Part shown: one piece after another, positions 1-7,791 of the stretch
Numbering within the stretch: position 1 is the first letter of the stretch
How the letters are laid out: each line of letters begins with the position of its first letter
Assembly (NCBI RefSeq): GCF_003732275.1
Contig: NZ_MOBM01000012.1
Span: forward strand, 620,001 to 684,000
Length of the DNA: 64,000 bases
Direction: 5' to 3'
From: Pseudomonas frederiksbergensis
Lineage (GTDB): Bacteria > Pseudomonadota > Gammaproteobacteria > Pseudomonadales > Pseudomonadaceae
Notes under the pieces: model-generated
What the model was told of the DNA's origin: nothing
Database searches by the model: none
Seen by the model: the letters and a program-made list of their open reading frames with translations, nothing else
Program-made: the position numbers and the translations under genes

Positions 1-78
1 CTGGTCACCGATCAGCAGCCCTCGCCGGCCTTGGCGCAATTGTTGAGCCAGCACAAGATTCGGTTGGAAGTCGTTTAA
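1..78 (+). CDS. glpR: 3' end of glycerol-3-phosphate regulon repressor GlpR (partial)
   Basis: The window opens inside a reading frame whose last 25 residues end in the sequence SQHKIRLEVV and a TAA at 76-78. The fragment is too short for domain recognition. The assignment to GlpR, a DeoR-family repressor, rests on position: in Pseudomonas the order glpF-glpK-glpR-glpD is standard and glpD follows here. The identity is therefore inferred mainly from context, and the coding status from the open frame and codon use. Confidence 0.6.
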   Translation: MVTDQQPSPALAQLLSQHKIRLEVV

Positions 79-103
79 CCCCCCTCGGAAACAGCGCGCT
101 CCC

Positions 104-234
104 TTGTGGCGAGGGAGCTTGCTCCCGTTCGGCTGCGCAGCAGACGCAAATCAGACAATTTGTTCTTCCTGAGAACGTGCCCACCGGTTTTAGGGCTGCT
201 TCGCAGCCCAGCGGGAGCAAGCTCCCTCGCCACA
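104..234. repeat. REP doublet, family A (GGCGAGGGAGCTTGCTCCC)
   Basis: Two inverted copies of the same palindromic unit, each containing GAGGGAGCTTGCTCCC or its complement, face each other across about 55 bases. The inner arms carry CGGCTGCGCAGCAG and CTGCTTCGCAGCC. This is the REPIN/BIME arrangement known from P. fluorescens genomes. It fills most of the 328-base gap between glpR and glpD; the rest of the gap holds the operator at 353-366 and no other feature that I can see. The same family flanks the broken RAYT gene near 37.5 kb. Confidence 0.9.
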
Positions 235-352
235 AAAGCCCTCCCATGCTCATTCAATGTTCGTAAATTTTCCTTTGGCCGCCCTTCGATCAGTATTTTC
301 AATCGAAGTTGACTGGCTGTGGGCGTCTTTATGAGCTAATATTTTCGCAAAT

Positions 353-366
353 GAACATTAATGTTC
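353..366. promoter_or_regulatory. Probable GlpR operator upstream of glpD
   Basis: GAACATTAATGTTC is a perfect 14-base palindrome 40 bases before the glpD start. It contains the ATGTTCG/CGAACAT-type half-sites typical of GlpR operators. Another AATGTTCG half-site lies at 256-263. The reading as a GlpR site is inference from motif resemblance and from the flanking glpR and glpD genes. Confidence 0.6.
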
Positions 367-406
367 GAATTCAAATATAGAAATTCAAAAAGCCCGAGGC
401 CAGCCG

Positions 407-1945
407 ATGCCCACTTCTATCTTGCCTACGCCCCCTCTCGCCGAGGTTTACGATATCGCCGTCATCGGTGGTGGGATCAATGGCGTGGGGATCGCAGCGG
501 ATGCCGCCGGTCGCGGTCTTTCGGTGTTCCTTTGTGAAAAGGATGATCTGGCCAGCCACACCTCGTCGGCCAGCAGCAAGCTGATCCATGGTGGCCTGCG
601 CTACCTAGAACATTACGAATTCCGCCTGGTGCGCGAAGCCCTTGCCGAGCGCGAAGTGCTACTGGCCAAGGCGCCGCACATCGTCAAACAGATGCGTTTC
701 GTGCTGCCGCACCGCCCTCACCTGCGCCCGGCCTGGATGATCCGCGCCGGCCTGTTCCTTTATGATCATCTCGGCAAACGGGAAAAACTCGAAGGCTCGA
801 AAAGCCTGAAGTTCGGCCCGGACAGCGCACTGAAAAGCGAAATCACCAAAGGCTTCGAATATTCCGATTGCTGGGTCGATGACGCACGCCTGGTTGTGCT
901 CAACGCCATGGCCGCCCGCGAGAAAGGCGCTCACGTCCATACCCAAACCCGTTGTGTCGGTGCCCGTCGCACCAAGGGTCTGTGGCACCTGCACCTGGAA
1001 CGCGCCGATGGCAGCCTGTTTTCGATCCGCACCAAAGCGCTGGTGAACGCAGCCGGCCCATGGGTTGCCCAGTTCATTCGTGACGACCTGAAGATGGAAT
1101 CGCCGTACGGCATCCGCTTGATCCAGGGCAGCCACCTGATCGTGCCAAAACTGTATGAAGGCGAACATGCGCACATTCTGCAAAACGAAGATCAGCGCAT
1201 CGTGTTCACTATTCCGTACCTGAACCACTTCACCCTGATCGGCACTACCGACCGCGAGTACACCGGTGACCCGGCTAAAGTGGCGATCACCGAAGGCGAA
1301 ACCGATTATCTGCTCAAAGTGGTCAACGCCCACTTCAAGAAGCAAATCAGCCGCGACGACATCCTGCACAGCTATTCCGGTGTTCGCCCATTGTGCAACG
1401 ACGAATCCGACAACCCGTCGGCCGTCACCCGCGACTACACCCTGGCATTGTCGGGCAGTGCCGAAGAAGCACCGCTGCTGTCGGTGTTTGGCGGCAAACT
1501 GACGACTTACCGCAAGTTGGCCGAGTCGGCACTGGCGCAACTGGCTCCGTACTTTACGCACATCAAGCCAAGCTGGACCGCCAGCGCCACCCTCCCCGGC
1601 GGTGAAGACATGACCACGCCGCAGGCCTTGAGCTCGCGGATCCGCGACCAGTTCGACTGGGTGCCCACCGAGATCGCCCGACGCTGGGCCACCACTTATG
1701 GCAGCCGCACCTGGCGCATGCTCGAAGGTGTGGAAAGCCTCAGTGATCTGGGCGAACACATCGGCGGCGGTCTCTACACCCGCGAAGTCGATTACCTGTG
1801 CAGCGAAGAATGGGCGACCACCGCCCACGACATTCTGTGGCGTCGCAGCAAGCTCGGGCTATTCACCACCCCGGCCGAACAACAAAAGCTCAAGGACTAC
1901 CTGAACAAGGTCGAACAGAACCGCAGCAAGATCGAAGCGGCCTGA
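407..1945 (+). CDS. glpD: Aerobic glycerol-3-phosphate dehydrogenase GlpD
   Basis: This FAD enzyme oxidises sn-glycerol-3-phosphate to dihydroxyacetone phosphate at the inner membrane and passes electrons to ubiquinone. The 512-residue length fits the family, since E. coli GlpD has 501. The N-terminal FAD-binding Rossmann motif GGGINGVG lies at residues 21-28, followed by the family hallmark SSKLIHGGLRYLE. The C-terminal third carries the FGGKLTTYRKLAE segment and the GlpD C-terminal domain. The ATG at 407 is the first in frame and is followed by a short leader before the FAD motif. A palindromic operator lies just upstream and a strong terminator just downstream, so it appears to be transcribed alone and controlled by GlpR. 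Confidence 0.97.
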   Translation: MPTSILPTPPLAEVYDIAVIGGGINGVGIAADAAGRGLSVFLCEKDDLASHTSSASSKLIHGGLRYLEHYEFRLVREALAEREVLLAKAPHIVKQMRFVLPHRPHLRPAWMIRAGLFLYDHLGKREKLEGSKSLKFGPDSALKSEITKGFEYSDCWVDDARLVVLNAMAAREKGAHVHTQTRCVGARRTKGLWHLHLERADGSLFSIRTKALVNAAGPWVAQFIRDDLKMESPYGIRLIQGSHLIVPKLYEGEHAHILQNEDQRIVFTIPYLNHFTLIGTTDREYTGDPAKVAITEGETDYLLKVVNAHFKKQISRDDILHSYSGVRPLCNDESDNPSAVTRDYTLALSGSAEEAPLLSVFGGKLTTYRKLAESALAQLAPYFTHIKPSWTASATLPGGEDMTTPQALSSRIRDQFDWVPTEIARRWATTYGSRTWRMLEGVESLSDLGEHIGGGLYTREVDYLCSEEWATTAHDILWRRSKLGLFTTPAEQQKLKDYLNKVEQNRSKIEAA

Positions 1946-1966
1946 TCGGGAATCCGGTTGAACCAA

Positions 1967-1999
1967 AGCCCCTGAATCTCACGATTCAGGGGCTTTTTG
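1967..1999 (+). terminator. Rho-independent terminator of glpD
   Basis: A 12-bp perfect stem, AGCCCCTGAATC paired with GATTCAGGGGCT, has a four-base loop and is followed by a T-run. It starts 22 bases after the glpD stop codon. Confidence 0.93.
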
Positions 2000-2024
2000 C
2001 ATTCTAGAGAACACCACTGATCAA

Positions 2025-2116
2025 CTGTGGGAGCGGGCTTGCTCGCGAAGACTGACTAACATTCAACATATCCGTCGGCTGATAGACCGCTTTCGCGAGC
2101 AAGCCCGCTCCCACAG
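2025..2116. repeat. REP doublet, family B (GGGAGCGGGCTTGCTCGCG)
   Basis: Two inverted 25-base arms, beginning CTGTGGGAGCGGGCTTGCTC and ending with its complement, are separated by about 40 bases. It lies between the glpD terminator and the aat control region. Confidence 0.92.
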
Positions 2117-2151
2117 GGTATGTGCAAGTCATGGAATTGCATTCGGTTTTC

Positions 2152-2196
2152 CGAACGCGACTTGCCAGTCGATTCGGTAAACCGGATCGCCCAATA
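2152..2196. promoter_or_regulatory. Two AauR-type upstream activating sites
   Basis: TTCGGTTTTCCGAA at 2152-2165 fits exactly the TTCGG-N4-CCGAA inverted repeat that I recall as the AauR recognition site of P. putida. TTCGGTAAACCGGA at 2183-2196 matches with one change in the second half-site. The two are 31 bases apart, about three helical turns, and lie about 70-110 bases upstream of the sigma-54 promoter at 2263. That is the usual place for enhancer sites of a sigma-54 activator. The cognate AauR is encoded at 7788-9116. Confidence 0.8.
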
Positions 2197-2262
2197 GAAA
2201 ATCCAACGCCATAAATATTTAATAGCCTTACAAATCAATAACTTGATCTATATCGCCTGGCC

Positions 2263-2278
2263 TGGCACGAGTCATGCT
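2263..2278 (+). promoter_or_regulatory. Sigma-54 (-24/-12) promoter of aatJQMP
   Basis: TGGCACGAGTCATGCT matches the RpoN consensus TGGCACG-N4-TTGCW at all but one position, with the invariant GG and GC at the required spacing. Transcription should start near 2290. This settles the aatJ start: an in-frame ATG at 2274 lies inside the -12 element and cannot be on the transcript. Confidence 0.88.
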
Positions 2279-2393
2279 CTACACTCTTGGACGAATGCCT
2301 GTTGCGCCAACACTTCAGGAGCCGTCAGGCATTCGAAGCACCAAAAGGCCGATGAACTGGCTCCATAAAAAAAACAATGTCGAGGAAAATTTG

Positions 2394-3308
2394 ATGCGCA
2401 TCGTTCCCCATATCCTGGGCGCAGCCATTGCTGCCGCTCTGATTAGCACTCCAGTTTTCGCAGCCGAACTCACCGGCACACTGAAGAAGATCAAAGAGTC
2501 CGGCACCATCACCCTCGGGCATCGTGACGCTTCCATTCCGTTTTCCTATATCGCGGACGCTTCCGGCAAACCGGTTGGCTACTCCCACGATATCCAGCTG
2601 AAAATCGTTGAAGCCATCAAGAAAGACCTGGACATGCCCAACCTCCAGGTCAAATACAACCTGGTGACCTCGCAAACCCGTATCCCTCTGGTGCAGAACG
2701 GCACCGTGGACGTCGAGTGCGGCTCCACCACCAACAACGTCGAACGTCAGCAGCAAGTTGACTTCTCCGTGGGTATCTTCGAAATCGGCACCAAGCTGCT
2801 GGCCAAGAAAGATTCCCCGTACAAAGACTTCGCCGACCTGAAAGGCAAGAACGTCGTGACCACCGCCGGCACCACGTCCGAGCGCATCCTCAAGTCGATG
2901 AACGCCGACAAGCAGATGGGCATGAACGTGATCTCCGCCAAAGACCATGGCGAGTCCTTCCAGATGCTGGAAACCGGCCGTGCCGTTGCTTTCATGATGG
3001 ACGACGCCTTGTTGGCGGGCGAAATGGCCAAGGCCAAGAAGCCGGATGACTGGGCCGTGACCGGCACACCACAATCGTTCGAAATCTACGGCTGCATGGT
3101 TCGCAAGGGCGACGCACCGTTCAAGAAAGCCGTCGACGACGCAATCATCGCGACCTACAAGTCGGGCGAGATCAACAAGATCTACGAAAAATGGTTCATG
3201 CAGCCAATCCCGCCAAAAAACCTGAACCTGAACTTCCCGATGAGCGAAGAGCTCAAGGCCCTGATCGCCAATCCGACCGACAAAGCAGCTGACGAAAAGA
3301 AATCCTGA
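2394..3308 (+). CDS. aatJ: Glutamate/aspartate ABC transporter, periplasmic binding protein
   Basis: This is the type-2 periplasmic binding protein for acidic amino acids, equivalent to GltI. It has 304 residues, normal for the family. The first 23 residues form a signal peptide ending VFA, cut before AELTG. The mature part begins LKKIKESGTITLGHRDASIPFS, the characteristic family opening. The ATG at 2394 has the purine-rich GAGGAAAA ahead of it and is the first start downstream of the sigma-54 promoter. It is the first gene of aatJQMP. A stem-loop after it may keep its transcript more abundant than the permease genes. Expression is expected to need RpoN and phosphorylated AauR. Confidence 0.95.
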   Translation: MRIVPHILGAAIAAALISTPVFAAELTGTLKKIKESGTITLGHRDASIPFSYIADASGKPVGYSHDIQLKIVEAIKKDLDMPNLQVKYNLVTSQTRIPLVQNGTVDVECGSTTNNVERQQQVDFSVGIFEIGTKLLAKKDSPYKDFADLKGKNVVTTAGTTSERILKSMNADKQMGMNVISAKDHGESFQMLETGRAVAFMMDDALLAGEMAKAKKPDDWAVTGTPQSFEIYGCMVRKGDAPFKKAVDDAIIATYKSGEINKIYEKWFMQPIPPKNLNLNFPMSEELKALIANPTDKAADEKKS

Positions 3309-3327
3309 TTTCTGACTAACCTTATTT

Positions 3328-3353
3328 CCTGAGAGGGCCTTTGCCCTTTCAGG
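3328..3353 (+). terminator. Intercistronic stem-loop between aatJ and aatQ
   Basis: CCTGAGAGGGC pairs with GCCCTTTCAGG (11 bp with one G-T pair) around a CTTT loop, 20 bases after the aatJ stop and about 150 bases before aatQ. No long T-run follows. It is more likely an mRNA-stabilising or partial-termination element that raises binding-protein yield, as in other periplasmic-binding-protein operons, than a full terminator. Confidence 0.6.
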
Positions 3354-3500
3354 GATTTGTCACTCCCTGCTGGCATTTTTGGAAACACTCGAATCGGTGG
3401 TTGTCGAGCCGCTCGTGTGTGCCTGACGTCATGGTCGGGCGGGAACGGAGATTCCCCAGGCGGGCATTTGTAAATCGAACGAATCCGAGGGGAGACCCTA

Positions 3501-4247
3501 ATGAATTACAACTGGGACTGGGGCGTGTTCTTCAAGTCCACCGGCGTGGGCAGCGAGATTTATTTCGACTGGTACCTCTCCGGTTTGGGCTGGACCATCG
3601 CCATTGCCGTCGCTGCCTGGATCATCGCGCTGCTACTAGGCTCGATTCTGGGCGTCATGCGCACGGTGCCGAATCGCATCGTATCGGGCATCGCGACCTG
3701 CTACGTCGAACTCTTTCGTAACGTGCCGCTGCTGGTTCAGCTGTTCATCTGGTACTTCCTGGTGCCCGACCTGCTGCCTGCGGACATCCAGGAGTGGTAC
3801 AAGCAGGATCTCAACCCGACCACCTCGGCCTTCCTGAGCGTCGTCGTATGCCTGGGTCTGTTCACCACCGCTCGGGTTTGCGAACAAGTGCGCACCGGTA
3901 TCCAGGCGCTGCCTCGCGGCCAGGAATCCGCTGCCCGCGCCATGGGTTTCAAGCTGCCGCAGATCTACTGGAACGTGCTGCTGCCCCAGGCTTACCGCAT
4001 CATTATTCCGCCGCTTACCTCGGAATTTTTGAACGTGTTCAAGAACTCGTCCGTGGCCTCGCTGATCGGCCTGATGGAGCTGCTCGCGCAGACCAAACAG
4101 ACCGCCGAGTTCTCCGCCAACCTGTTCGAAGCCTTCACCTTGGCCACGCTGATTTACTTCACGCTGAACATGGGCCTGATGTTGCTGATGCGCGGTGTCG
4201 AGAAGAAAGTTGCCGTACCAGGCCTGATCTCCGTAGGGGGTAAATGA
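3501..4247 (+). CDS. aatQ: Glutamate/aspartate ABC transporter, permease (GltJ-type)
   Basis: An inner-membrane permease subunit of 248 residues that pairs with AatM to form the channel for acidic amino acids. Several hydrophobic segments are clear, the first at about residues 28-50. The cytoplasmic EAA-type loop that contacts the ATPase reads EQVRTGIQALPRGQESAARAMGF in the second half, followed by LPQAYRIIIPPL. A good ribosome site (GAGGGGAGA) precedes the ATG. Its end overlaps the aatM start (ATGATG), which implies translational coupling. Confidence 0.94.
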   Translation: MNYNWDWGVFFKSTGVGSEIYFDWYLSGLGWTIAIAVAAWIIALLLGSILGVMRTVPNRIVSGIATCYVELFRNVPLLVQLFIWYFLVPDLLPADIQEWYKQDLNPTTSAFLSVVVCLGLFTTARVCEQVRTGIQALPRGQESAARAMGFKLPQIYWNVLLPQAYRIIIPPLTSEFLNVFKNSSVASLIGLMELLAQTKQTAEFSANLFEAFTLATLIYFTLNMGLMLLMRGVEKKVAVPGLISVGGK

Positions 4248-4918
4248 TGGAATTCGACTTCTCGGGCATCATCCCGTCCCTGCCGGGCTTGTGGAACGGC
4301 ATGGTCATGACCCTCAAGCTGATGGCCTTGGGCGTGAGCGGCGGGATCATCCTCGGCACAATCCTGGCACTGATGCGCCTGTCCCACAGCAAACTGCTGT
4401 CCAACATCGCCGGCGCCTACGTTAACTACTTCCGCTCGATCCCGCTGCTGCTGGTCATCACCTGGTTCTACCTGGCGGTGCCGTTCGTACTACGCTGGAT
4501 CACCGGCGAAGATACTCCGATCGGCGCGTTCGCCTCGTGCATCGTAGCCTTCATGATGTTCGAAGCGGCGTACTTCTGCGAAATCGTCCGGGCCGGCGTG
4601 CAGTCGATCCCCAAGGGCCAGATGGGTGCTGCCCAGGCATTGGGCATGGGCTACGGCCAGATGATGCGATTGATCATCCTGCCGCAAGCGTTCCGCAAGA
4701 TGACCCCGCTGCTGCTGCAACAGAGCATTATCCTGTTTCAGGACACCTCGCTGGTTTACGCGGTGGGTCTGGTGGACTTCCTCAATGCCTCGCGCGCCAG
4801 TGGCGACATCATCGGTCGCTCCAATGAGTTCCTGATCTTTGCAGGTCTCACGTACTTCACAATCAGCTTTGCCGCCTCGCTGCTGGTCAAGCGTCTGCAA
4901 AAAAGGTTTGCCGTATGA
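4244..4918 (+). CDS. aatM: Glutamate/aspartate ABC transporter, permease (GltK-type)
   Basis: The second membrane subunit, 224 residues. The EAA loop is [22 protein letters not shown] followed by [13 protein letters not shown], the signature of polar amino-acid permeases of the HisM/GltK group. Two adjacent ATG codons at 4244 and 4247 could both serve; the first overlaps the stop of aatQ. The 3' end overlaps the aatP start by four bases (ATGA). The subunits are therefore probably made in near-fixed ratio. Confidence 0.94.
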   Translation: MMEFDFSGIIPSLPGLWNGMVMTLKLMALGVSGGIILGTILALMRLSHSKLLSNIAGAYVNYFRSIPLLLVITWFYLAVPFVLRWITGEDTPIGAFASCIVAFMMFEAAYFCEIVRAGVQSIPKGQMGAAQALGMGYGQMMRLIILPQAFRKMTPLLLQQSIILFQDTSLVYAVGLVDFLNASRASGDIIGRSNEFLIFAGLTYFTISFAASLLVKRLQKRFAV

Positions 4919-5649
4919 TCTCTATCAAGAACATCAACAAGTGGTATGGCGACTTCCAGGTACTGACTGATTGCAGCACCGAGGTCAAAAAAGGCGAAGT
5001 GATCGTGGTGTGCGGGCCGTCCGGTTCCGGCAAATCCACCCTGATCAAATGCGTCAACGCGCTGGAACCGTTCCAGAAAGGCGACGTGATCGTCGATGGC
5101 ACGTCCATCGCCGACCCGAAGACCAACCTGCCGAAACTGCGTTCGCGCGTCGGCATGGTGTTCCAGCATTTCGAACTGTTCCCGCACCTGAGCATCATGG
5201 ATAACCTGACCATCGCGCAAATCAAGGTGCTGGGCCGCAGCAAGGAAGAAGCCTCAAAAAAAGCCCTGCAACTGCTTGAGCGAGTCGGGCTATCTGCCCA
5301 TGCGCATAAGCACCCGGGCCAGCTTTCTGGTGGTCAGCAACAGCGTGTGGCGATTGCCCGTGCGCTGGCGATGGACCCGATCGTCATGCTGTTCGACGAA
5401 CCGACCTCGGCGCTGGACCCGGAAATGGTCAACGAAGTACTCGACGTGATGGTGCAACTGGCCCACGAAGGCATGACCATGATGTGCGTGACCCACGAAA
5501 TGGGCTTCGCCCGCAAGGTAGCGGACCGAGTGATCTTCATGGACCAGGGCAAAATCATCGAAGACTGCAAGAAGGAAGAGTTCTTCGGCGACATCAACGC
5601 CCGCTCCGAACGCGCGCAGCATTTCCTCGAGAAGATTCTGCAGCACTAA
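4915..5649 (+). CDS. aatP: Glutamate/aspartate ABC transporter, ATP-binding protein
   Basis: The ATPase that powers AatQM, 244 residues, the usual size for GltL. Visible motifs are Walker [10 protein letters not shown] at residues 34-42, the Q-loop [11 protein letters not shown], the ABC signature LSGGQQQR, Walker B MLFDEP followed by the D-loop SALDPE, and the switch histidine in VTHEMGF. All are intact. It overlaps aatM by four bases and is the last gene of the operon; a nested palindrome follows. Confidence 0.96.
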   Translation: MISIKNINKWYGDFQVLTDCSTEVKKGEVIVVCGPSGSGKSTLIKCVNALEPFQKGDVIVDGTSIADPKTNLPKLRSRVGMVFQHFELFPHLSIMDNLTIAQIKVLGRSKEEASKKALQLLERVGLSAHAHKHPGQLSGGQQQRVAIARALAMDPIVMLFDEPTSALDPEMVNEVLDVMVQLAHEGMTMMCVTHEMGFARKVADRVIFMDQGKIIEDCKKEEFFGDINARSERAQHFLEKILQH

Positions 5650-5665
5650 GCATCGGACGCCGCTC

Positions 5666-5840
5666 CCCCTGTGGGAGCTGGCTTGTGTGGCGAGGGGGCT
5701 TACCCCCGTTGGGTCGCGAAGCGGCCCCGGCATTTCGAAGTCAAACCGCATGCAACGGGTTTACGACTGCTTCGCAGCCGAACGGGGCGATGCGGCGTTC
5801 CGACAAGCCCCCTCGCCACAGAGCCAACTCTCACAGGGGG
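5666..5840. repeat. Nested inverted repeats (REP family A variant inside a second pair)
   Basis: An outer pair (CCCCTGTGGGAGCTGGCT at 5666 and its imperfect complement ending at 5840) encloses an inner pair built on GTGGCGAGGGGGCTT and AAGCCCCCTCGCCAC. It looks like one REP doublet inserted within another. It occupies most of the gap between aatP and aauS. Confidence 0.85.
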
Positions 5841-5889
5841 CCTGTGGGTATATGGATATTTGTGTTGTGGTTGACCCAAGGCATCTGTG

Positions 5890-7791
5890 ATGAAATGCGA
5901 CTCCACTCTCTATCGCGCCGCGCCGCCATCACTCGCCGTGAAACCCCGTTTGATTCGCCATCTGTTCCTGCCGCCGCTGGTCATCGCCCTGATGATCGGA
6001 TTGGGCTATATCGGCTTCTGGGTCAGTGAACACTACGGAATTCGCAGCCTCAGCGAGAATGGCCAGCGTCAGCTGGAACTGCACGCCCGCGCTGTCGAGA
6101 GCGAGATCAGCAAATACACCTACCTGCCCAGCCTGCTGGAACTCGAATCCAGTGTTTCCAGGCTGTTGGCCGACCCGTCTCCGGAACTCCGGCAGACGGT
6201 CAACGAATACCTTGAAGGCCTGAACCGGCGCAGCCGCAGTCGGGCCATTTATGTGATGGACACCACCGGTCGTGTACTGGCCACCAGCAACTGGCGCGAT
6301 GTCGACAGTTATCTGGGTGAAGACCTGTCCTTCCGCGCCTATTTCCAGAATGCCGTGCGCGGTCAGCCGGGGCGTTTCTATGGCATCGGCAGCACCAGCG
6401 GCGAACCTGGCTATTATCTGGCGCACGGTCTGGAAGAGCACGGCAAGATCATCGGCGTCGCCGTGGTCAAGGTTCGCCTCGAAGCCATGGAAGAACGCTG
6501 GCAACGTGCGCGCCTGGAAGCCTTCGTCAGCGACGAGAACGGCATCATCATTCTCTCCAGCGATCCGGCGCGGCGGCTTAAATCGGTTGTGCCATTGAGC
6601 GAGGAAACCAAGGAAAAACTGGCCCGTAGTCTGCAGTACTACTGGTTTCCGCTGAATGAACTGCAACCGCTGGCGCGGGAGAAACTCGCCGAAGGCGAGG
6701 AAAAACTGACCTTCCCCGCCAACAGCGAATTGATGTCCGATGAAGAGAACATCAGCTACCTGTCGCAAACCCGTCCTCTAAGCGACACCCCATGGAATTT
6801 CACTCTGCTCACGCCCCTGCAGGATTTGCGGCGTGAAGCGATCAATCAGGGGATTCTGGTGGCGGTGGCGTTTGCCCTGGTGGCCTTTCTGCTGATCGCC
6901 TGGAATGAGCGGCGCAAGGTGATCGCCACCCGCCTCGCGGCGCGGGAGGCCTTGCAGGAAGCCAACAATCAACTGGAGCGTCGGATTACCGAACGCACCA
7001 CCGACCTGCGCGCCAGCAACGAACGGCTCAAGGGCCAGATCCGTGAGCGCCGACAGGCCGAAGAGACGTTGCGCCGGGCCCAGGATGAACTGGTTCAGGC
7101 CGGCAAATTGGCCGCCATTGGCCAGATGTCCACCAGCATCGCCCACGAATTGAACCAGCCGCTGGCAGCCTTGCGGACCTTGTCCGGCAATACCGTGCGC
7201 TTTCTGGAACGCGGTCAGCTGGATGTGGCCAGCACCAACCTCAAGACCATCAATGAACTGATCGACCGCATGGGCCGGATCACCGCCAGCCTGCGTTCCT
7301 TCGCCCGGCGAGGCGATGACAAGGGCCAGGCCAGCCTCGGCAAAGCCGTGGAAGCTGCCCTGCAATTGCTGGGCAGTCGCGTGGAAAATGCGCATCTGCA
7401 ACTGCACCGTGACTTCGCCGATGTGCAGGTGCAGATCGACCAGACCCGCCTGGAGCAGATCCTGGTCAACCTGATCGGCAATGCCCTCGACGCCATGCAG
7501 GCACAGCCGCAGCCAGAGCTTTGGCTGGAAGGCGAACAGTTTGATGGCAAATATCGCCTGCGGGTGCGCGACAACGGCCACGGCATCGATGCCGAAGCGC
7601 GCAAGCATCTGTTCGAACCGTTCTTCACCACCAAACCCGGCGAACAAGGCCTGGGCCTGGGCCTGACCCTTTCCGCGAGCCTTGCCGCTGCCACTGGCGG
7701 GCATCTGGGTGTCGAGCACCCGGCCAGCGGTGGTACCACCTTCGTCCTCAGTTTACCGTTGGTAAGCCCCACTCCCGCCGAGCCAATATGA
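5890..7791 (+). CDS. aauS: Sensor histidine kinase of the Aau acidic amino-acid system
   Basis: A 633-residue membrane sensor kinase of the DctB type. Transmembrane segments are near residues 25-45 and 315-337, with a periplasmic domain of about 270 residues between them that presumably binds glutamate or aspartate. A coiled linker follows, then the H-box IAHELNQPLAALRT with His near residue 419, the N-box NLIGNALDAM, and the G-boxes DNGHGID and GLGLGLTLS. All catalytic boxes are intact. GTG at 5887 directly precedes the ATG at 5890; I chose the ATG. Its end overlaps aauR by four bases. The name follows from the adjacent aat operon and DctB-like architecture. Confidence 0.92.
   Translation: MKCDSTLYRAAPPSLAVKPRLIRHLFLPPLVIALMIGLGYIGFWVSEHYGIRSLSENGQRQLELHARAVESEISKYTYLPSLLELESSVSRLLADPSPELRQTVNEYLEGLNRRSRSRAIYVMDTTGRVLATSNWRDVDSYLGEDLSFRAYFQNAVRGQPGRFYGIGSTSGEPGYYLAHGLEEHGKIIGVAVVKVRLEAMEERWQRARLEAFVSDENGIIILSSDPARRLKSVVPLSEETKEKLARSLQYYWFPLNELQPLAREKLAEGEEKLTFPANSELMSDEENISYLSQTRPLSDTPWNFTLLTPLQDLRREAINQGILVAVAFALVAFLLIAWNERRKVIATRLAAREALQEANNQLERRITERTTDLRASNERLKGQIRERRQAEETLRRAQDELVQAGKLAAIGQMSTSIAHELNQPLAALRTLSGNTVRFLERGQLDVASTNLKTINELIDRMGRITASLRSFARRGDDKGQASLGKAVEAALQLLGSRVENAHLQLHRDFADVQVQIDQTRLEQILVNLIGNALDAMQAQPQPELWLEGEQFDGKYRLRVRDNGHGIDAEARKHLFEPFFTTKPGEQGLGLGLTLSASLAAATGGHLGVEHPASGGTTFVLSLPLVSPTPAEPI

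Noticed and set aside
5..302. Several short frames in the glpR-glpD gap
   Set aside because: They are made of REP palindromes read in different frames; similar peptides recur wherever a family A REP occurs.
309..342. TTGACT ... TAATAT as a sigma-70 promoter of glpD
   Set aside because: The spacing is about 22 bases, well off the 16-18 optimum, so I do not list it as a promoter.
2274..2394. Upstream ATG start for aatJ
   Set aside because: The codon lies within the -12 element of the sigma-54 promoter, so it is not transcribed, and it would bury the signal peptide.
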